NCBI GenBank assembly: GCA_014728185.1
Contig: WJMB01000008.1
Coordinates: forward strand, 1 to 10,961
Reading direction: 5' to 3'
Length of the DNA: 10,961 nucleotides
DNA from: Candidatus Coatesiibacteriota bacterium
Lineage (GTDB): Bacteria; RBG-13-66-14
In this document: positions 8,501 to 10,961 of the stretch, one piece after another
Numbering within the stretch: position 1 is the first letter of the stretch
How the letters are laid out: the number at the start of each line of letters is the position of its first letter
Position numbers and translations under genes: made by a program
The notes under the pieces: model-generated
The model's input: only the letters and a program-made list of their open reading frames with translations
What the model was told of the DNA's origin: nothing
The model's database searches: none

Positions 8501-10961
8501 GCGGCCGGTCAGGCCGAAGCCCAGCGGCACCCGGTAATCCATTACCTGCTCGTAGGTCTCCGAGGACGTGGTCTTGAGCGGGATGAGGATTTCCCGGTCC
8601 GGTGGCAGGCGGTAGTAGGTGCAGTGCCGGGCGCCGAGCAGATCGCTGGCCTGGGGCACCAGGACGTCGAGGACGGCGTCCAGCTCGTCCTTGTCGGCCA
8701 GGGCCATCGTCGTATCGTAGAGACTGCGATAGGTGCGCTCGCTGGCCGCTAGAGCCTCCTCGGCGCGCTTGGTCTCGGTGATGTCGCGCACCACGCCGTT
8801 ATAACTGCGCACCTCGCCGTGTTCGTCCAGCTCGAAGTCGCCGCGCTCGTTGACCCAGATCGTGTGGCCGTCTCGGTGAAGCAGGCGGTATTCCAGGCTG
8901 AAGCGGGTCTGCTTGATCCGGTGCGAGGTGTGGACGTCGAGTTCGGTGTAGACCCGGTCCACGTCGTCGGGATGGATCAGGCGTCGCCAGAATTCGCCTC
9001 CACCCGCGAAGAACTCCTCGACGCTGTAACCGGTCAGCTTCTCGCAGGAGGGACTGACGAAGTCGTAGCTGCGGCTGCGGTAGTTGTAGCGGTAGATCAG
9101 ATCGGTGACGGCTCCGGCGAAGCGGCGGAAGCGCAGCTCGCTGGCGGCCAGGCGCAGCTCGGTCTTCTTGCGCTCGGTGATGTCGGAGAGTATCCCGCTG
9201 GCCGCCACGGCCTCGCCGGTGTCGTTCCACTCGAAGCGGATGGAGTGCCGCGCCCAGAACTCCCGGCCGTCCTTGCGCCGCATCCGGCTCTCCAGCACCA
9301 GGGGCTCCTCGGTGGGGCCGGCGGCGATGAACCCGCGCAGCTTGGCGAGGAAGCCCTCGCGCTCGGACTCGGGCAGGACGACGGCGTATTCATGGCCGGG
9401 GCGGGACATGACCTCCTCGACCTCGTAGCCCAGCACCCGGCGGACCGCCGGCGAGATGAACTCGATGCGGTCCTGGGCGATGTTGATCCGGTAGAGAACG
9501 TCGGCGACGTTCTCGGCATACTGGCGCAGGGCCTCGCGGCTCTCGGCCAGGGCGCGCTCGGAGAGCATGCGCTGCAGGGCCACCGAGGCCTGATTGAGGA
9601 AGGTCTCGACGATGCCACGCTTGTCGAGGGTGGAGCCGCCGGGCAGCGCGATATCGACCATGCCGTAGAGCACGCCCTCGCGCACCAGACCCATGGAGGC
9701 CATCTGCTCCACGCCGAGGCCCTCTTTCATCGCCTGGGCCAGGTCGTTATCCACGCCCCACTTCTCCAGCACCCGGGGCTCGAAGGGGTAGAGCTGCAGC
9801 TCGCCGCGCAGGCTTTTCAGGTTGCGTTCATCGGGGAGGGAGTAGGTCATCCCCCGGGGATCGGTGCTGAAGTGACCGATGAGGTCCCGAACCCTTTCAT
9901 CGGCGCAGTCCAGCGCCCGGATAAGCATGGTTTGATTATCGTTCTCGTACTCGGAAACGCTGACCAGGGCGCCGTCGAGCATTTCGCTCAGCCGCCGCGC
10001 CAGATAGGCGAACAGGTCTTCGCCGGGGTCCATCCGCACGAAGTCCAGGGCGGTATCGGTGAGGGTGGACAGATCGGTGATGTACTCCAGCTCCTTCTGC
10101 TCGGCCAGCTTGCGCTCGGTGATGTCCTCGGTGAGGATCACCACCCGTTCGACCTCGCCCGCCTCGTCGGTCAGTGCGTAGAAGTGCTGGGAGACCCACT
10201 GCGCCGCGCCGGGCGGCGGATCGGTGGGTTTGAGCTCGGGCAGGTAAAGGTGGCCGCCCTTCTCATAGATTTGGCGGATCTGGGGCAGATGACCGGAGAG
10301 GTAGCGGTCGCGGTCGTCGAAGGCGAAGCCGTCGCGCTCGCGGAGGTCTTCTTCAATGTCGGTGTCCTGCTTGGCCCAGATGCGCTTCCAGGTCTCGTTG
10401 CAGACCAGCAGGCGGCCCTTGGGGTCGCGGACGCTGATGCCCATGGGCAGGTGCTCGATGACGGCGCGATTGAAGCGCTCGCTCTCCCGCAGAGCCCGCT
10501 CGGCCAGGCGGCGTTCGGTGACGTCGGAGCCGGCGCCGATGAGGTACTCCAGCTCGCCGTCGTCGTCGAGCACGATGATGCCGTGATCGGCCCAGTAGCG
10601 CCAGGAGCCGTCCTTGGCCCGCACCCGGTATTCGCTGTCGACGTGCTCGCCGTCGCGGCGCGCCTCCCCGAGGCGCTGGAGCATCCGCTCCCGTTCCTCG
10701 GGATGGATCAGGCCCCACCAGCCCTCGCCGCGGCGTTCGATCTCATCGGGGGTGTAGCCCAGGATGGTGTCGATGTCGCCGTACCAGGCGAGGACGTTGT
10801 TTTTGGCGTCCCACTCGTAGATGACGTCGCTGGTGGCCCGGGCGGCCAGCTTGAAGCGCTCCTCGCTGCGCTTGAGGGCGGCCTCGGCCTGGAGCTCGTC
10901 GACGGCGTTGGCGATCTGGTGGGAGACCAGTTGAAGCAGGTCGCGGTCGGCCTCGTCGTAG
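2600..10961 (-). CDS. Giant multi-PAS/multi-GAF sensor histidine kinase, 5' end outside window
   Basis: The frame is open from the right edge to TAG 2600-2602, giving at least 2786 residues (over 300 kDa); its start lies beyond the window. An internal ATG at 10684 falls inside a PAS domain and is not the start. Numbered from the first visible residue (codon 10958-10960): GAF tail 1-27; PAS 32-150, 159-284; GAF 293-470; PAS 475-598, 608-732; five tandem GAF units 740-1594; PAS 1595-1709; cysteine-bearing GAF 1720-1882; PAS 1885-2012, 2022-2140, 2148-2264, 2273-2405; short coiled coil 2405-2437; PAS 2436-2548; HisKA 2558-2627; HATPase 2667-2777. Most PAS modules end in a DITERKRAEE-like signalling linker. 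The acceptor is H2573 in HEVNNPLG (codon 3242-3244). The N box has N2682 and N2686, and DTGVGI (2714-2719), FDPFF (2728-2732) and KGTGLGL (2738-2744) are intact, so the kinase should be active. There is no visible membrane segment, HAMP or receiver domain, so it is probably cytoplasmic, needing a separate receiver; the downstream REC-kinase gene is the nearest candidate. Ligands are unknown. Domain edges are by eye. Confidence 0.95.
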   Translation of the reverse strand, partial: YDEADRDLLQLVSHQIANAVDELQAEAALKRSEERFKLAARATSDVIYEWDAKNNVLAWYGDIDTILGYTPDEIERRGEGWWGLIHPEERERMLQRLGEARRDGEHVDSEYRVRAKDGSWRYWADHGIIVLDDDGELEYLIGAGSDVTERRLAERALRESERFNRAVIEHLPMGISVRDPKGRLLVCNETWKRIWAKQDTDIEEDLRERDGFAFDDRDRYLSGHLPQIRQIYEKGGHLYLPELKPTDPPPGAAQWVSQHFYALTDEAGEVERVVILTEDITERKLAEQKELEYITDLSTLTDTALDFVRMDPGEDLFAYLARRLSEMLDGALVSVSEYENDNQTMLIRALDCADERVRDLIGHFSTDPRGMTYSLPDERNLKSLRGELQLYPFEPRVLEKWGVDNDLAQAMKEGLGVEQMASMGLVREGVLYGMVDIALPGGSTLDKRGIVETFLNQASVALQRMLSERALAESREALRQYAENVADVLYRINIAQDRIEFISPAVRRVLGYEVEEVMSRPGHEYAVVLPESEREGFLAKLRGFIAAGPTEEPLVLESRMRRKDGREFWARHSIRFEWNDTGEAVAASGILSDITERKKTELRLAASELRFRRFAGAVTDLIYRYNYRSRSYDFVSPSCEKLTGYSVEEFFAGGGEFWRRLIHPDDVDRVYTELDVHTSHRIKQTRFSLEYRLLHRDGHTIWVNERGDFELDEHGEVRSYNGVVRDITETKRAEEALAASERTYRSLYDTTMALADKDELDAVLDVLVPQASDLLGARHCTYYRLPPDREILIPLKTTSSETYEQVMDYRVPLGFGLTGRTALTGEGSYVNSDDSDRSVIRQIPGTSSKMDEYESLICEPIKDGNRVVGVLTLSKLHTGFDDRDQDILRIFARMVSIAVKRADNLQALADSENTYRVLYETMMDLADRTELGEILGILVRRAATLLEADACTYYRYHTDPHRLRPLETSHEDSREKLADYTIVLGDALVKRCLRQGGGGVYNQDDTKPAELRPLPGLDETESADSSLIVEPVFHGRECLGAMLLHKIEERFDEQDREVIRLFARMAAIAAKRAENTEALSESEETYRRVYETTLALADTEELVQSIEVISEQASRLIDAAVCIFYRFDAERRVLVPLYTNEPVEREEVLGFEVPLDMGLTGLVARQRKAAYSNYNEGRRPIATIPDTANHTPHNSLISVPIMDEEELLGVMTLIAPDRIFTDDDLERLKIFTRQAEIAIKRARYLAALAAGEETYRRLYDTTLVLADETELQPAAAAICAQAKQTLDSRFCMFFRYDEHRDELVVLEVSTPESREELLGFRLKPGEGFAGLVAQRRRGGYSNFDDEERPMKHVDGTPPEDDDKQSILAEPVVDGDNLLGVISCGVFDRRYNDEDLNQLRVFARLAAIAVKRNEYLTALADSEQVYRRLYETTLTLADNDNLTEVLATIGANATHMLESLFYICYIFDEDDQVLRPIHTDAYSEKPGEPEKIYEFRLELGEGLAGRVALERRGDYANYNDPERRVSYINGTNTNTDNIQSVIAEPITDGDKLLGVLTVGQLRRVYNDEDLDKLRIFARLSAVALLRASNLKALAESEEKHRTLVEQATDGVLIIQDGVVKFANTAMERMAGYTREEILGTEFTRYIAPEFLETVADHYTRRMREEDVPGIYEIEGVTKSGRRIPLELNAGTITYMGQKADLVLIRDITERRAARERIRQLNSTLRAIRDINQLITVEKDPLRLIQGACDNLTHSHYDGAWIVLTDDAKRPVQMTYRGPGEIDAEKGSSLRDKELPRCIRKTMEGGNEIVVDECSGCHHCDTDQGGYVAVPLEYEKRTFGYLAVGVRGERRPDDEERTLLAELAVDLAFALYSGELERTREIAERRSRYYVEHISEGVWCYEIPPLRVDELTEEGVESLLTGICVECNQALAEMQQRSREELLGGTWRDNLSDPAALLRQLKRFVANDCRLDNQVFSEEREGELRWYIASMFGEIIGDHLVRIWGRQLDITDQRRAEAERDRHRREVQAIFDNMDIMLWSMRLDDEGFLYYEQVNRPFAAVEGKDPEHYNGRRIVDIATEAQVEGMRRRFEHIRDGEVHTYELAFGKGAGRRHFDIRLIPLPNPDGEVRWFIGTAIDITKRQQALEALRESEERYRAFTEEAMVGVYIISNDRYLFVNAQMEHITGYSREELLELDPFELVVEQDREFVARRSEAANRGEDQPREYSLHIRRKSGEIRTVDVRVRQITLEGETAVLGNLVDVTERRRAEEALAESEQRYRSIWNKSPIGICLTNRAGELTIVNPALSQILGYEEGELEGRRFYDMIVTPAQAVEGDEETGMGDLLGRTLDTQSYREKFSLFSGKPTELMMAAKDGRSIPVEFTIDFINREGSVQYMIALVNDITERKRAEEAMANYRADLEREVAAKTEQLSTARRYLRDVIDSSGEFITVCDAEGRLEIINRTAAESLGYTEEELLGEPIGMLYYQKDLPLVEEMTHRMMQGHGTIVTQVNVRSRGGSPISVELSLSPILDHQGRFIGSVGIGRDTREIENLRKALLQSEKLAATGKLAASIAHEVNNPLGVIKNYLQIAKMDFDEQGDNYRLLGIIEEEIQRIARIIKGLLDFYRPESTNVSSTNLNRLIEDLLLLVGIQLERRDIRVEKDLDPQLSLVMVSPDQFRQIMLNMVTNAQDAMPEGGVLSLTSQVQGDRVLVKIADTGVGIDREHLPYIFDPFFTTKGRKGTGLGLSVSYGIIHNFDGDIKVESTPGEGTTFTITLPASGGPADSEDY
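6179..8743 (-). repeat. Tandem array of five ~170-residue GAF units inside the giant kinase
   Basis: The five head-to-tail units, in protein order, are 8231-8743 (171 codons), 7718-8230 (171), 7211-7717 (169), 6701-7210 (170) and 6179-6700 (174). Each opens with a helix of the form SE-TYRRLYETTLALAD and has a strand with an aromatic-rich C-x-Y/F-Y/F-R element. A GxGLxGxVA turn leading to Y-x-N-Y/F-N/D-D/E follows, then an EPI-DG--LLGVLTL strand pair. Each closes on F-D/N-D/E-D---LRIFAR-AAIAVKRA-ALA. The constant length, motif order and junction sequence show origin by tandem duplication. The second unit has lost the GxGLxG turn. The bases around the junctions are similar enough to invite slippage or recombination. 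Confidence 0.9.

Noticed and set aside
1..10961. CRISPR array, tRNA or rRNA genes
   Set aside because: No short regularly spaced direct repeats, cloverleaf-like sequence or conserved rRNA stretches were seen; the only regular repeat is the coding GAF array.

Overview
The window looks like GC-rich chromosomal DNA from a bacterium with a large signal-transduction repertoire. No ribosomal or other phylogenetic marker is present, so the phylum cannot be named. A deltaproteobacterium-like or candidate-phylum environmental bacterium would fit the style of the kinases, but that is inference.

Layout, left to right. (1) Bases 3-491 on the plus strand hold the wreck of an IS1595/ISXO2-type transposase. 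The N-terminal helix-turn-helix part and the C-terminal catalytic part are joined in one frame across an internal deletion with a stop codon at the joint. (2) Bases 492-900 are non-coding as far as I can see, with one good stem-loop at 644-670. (3) Bases 901-2055 on the minus strand encode a 384-residue soluble protein with an N-terminal receiver domain followed by HisKA and HATPase domains. (4) Bases 2056-2599 are a 544-base gap. It has an AT-rich promoter-like patch inside an unusual dyad (2208-2260), and evenly spaced GTGAG/CTCAC words just upstream. (5) Bases 2600-10961 on the minus strand are one uninterrupted reading frame that runs off the right edge. They give at least 2786 residues of a giant sensor histidine kinase. 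It carries ten PAS-type modules, seven complete GAF-type modules and the tail of another, and ends in a HisKA/HATPase core. Five of the GAF modules form a head-to-tail array of near-constant length (about 170 residues each).

Working together (inference). The giant kinase has no transmembrane segment and no receiver domain in the visible part, so it should be a cytoplasmic multi-input integrator that passes phosphate to a separate receiver. The downstream gene on the same strand supplies a receiver fused to a second kinase core, which makes a two-kinase phosphorelay a reasonable hypothesis. No DNA-binding or enzymatic output protein is visible. The main points of interest are the extreme module number, the tandem GAF array with one degenerate copy, a cysteine-rich patch in a neighbouring GAF/PAS pair, and the dyad upstream of the receiver-kinase gene.
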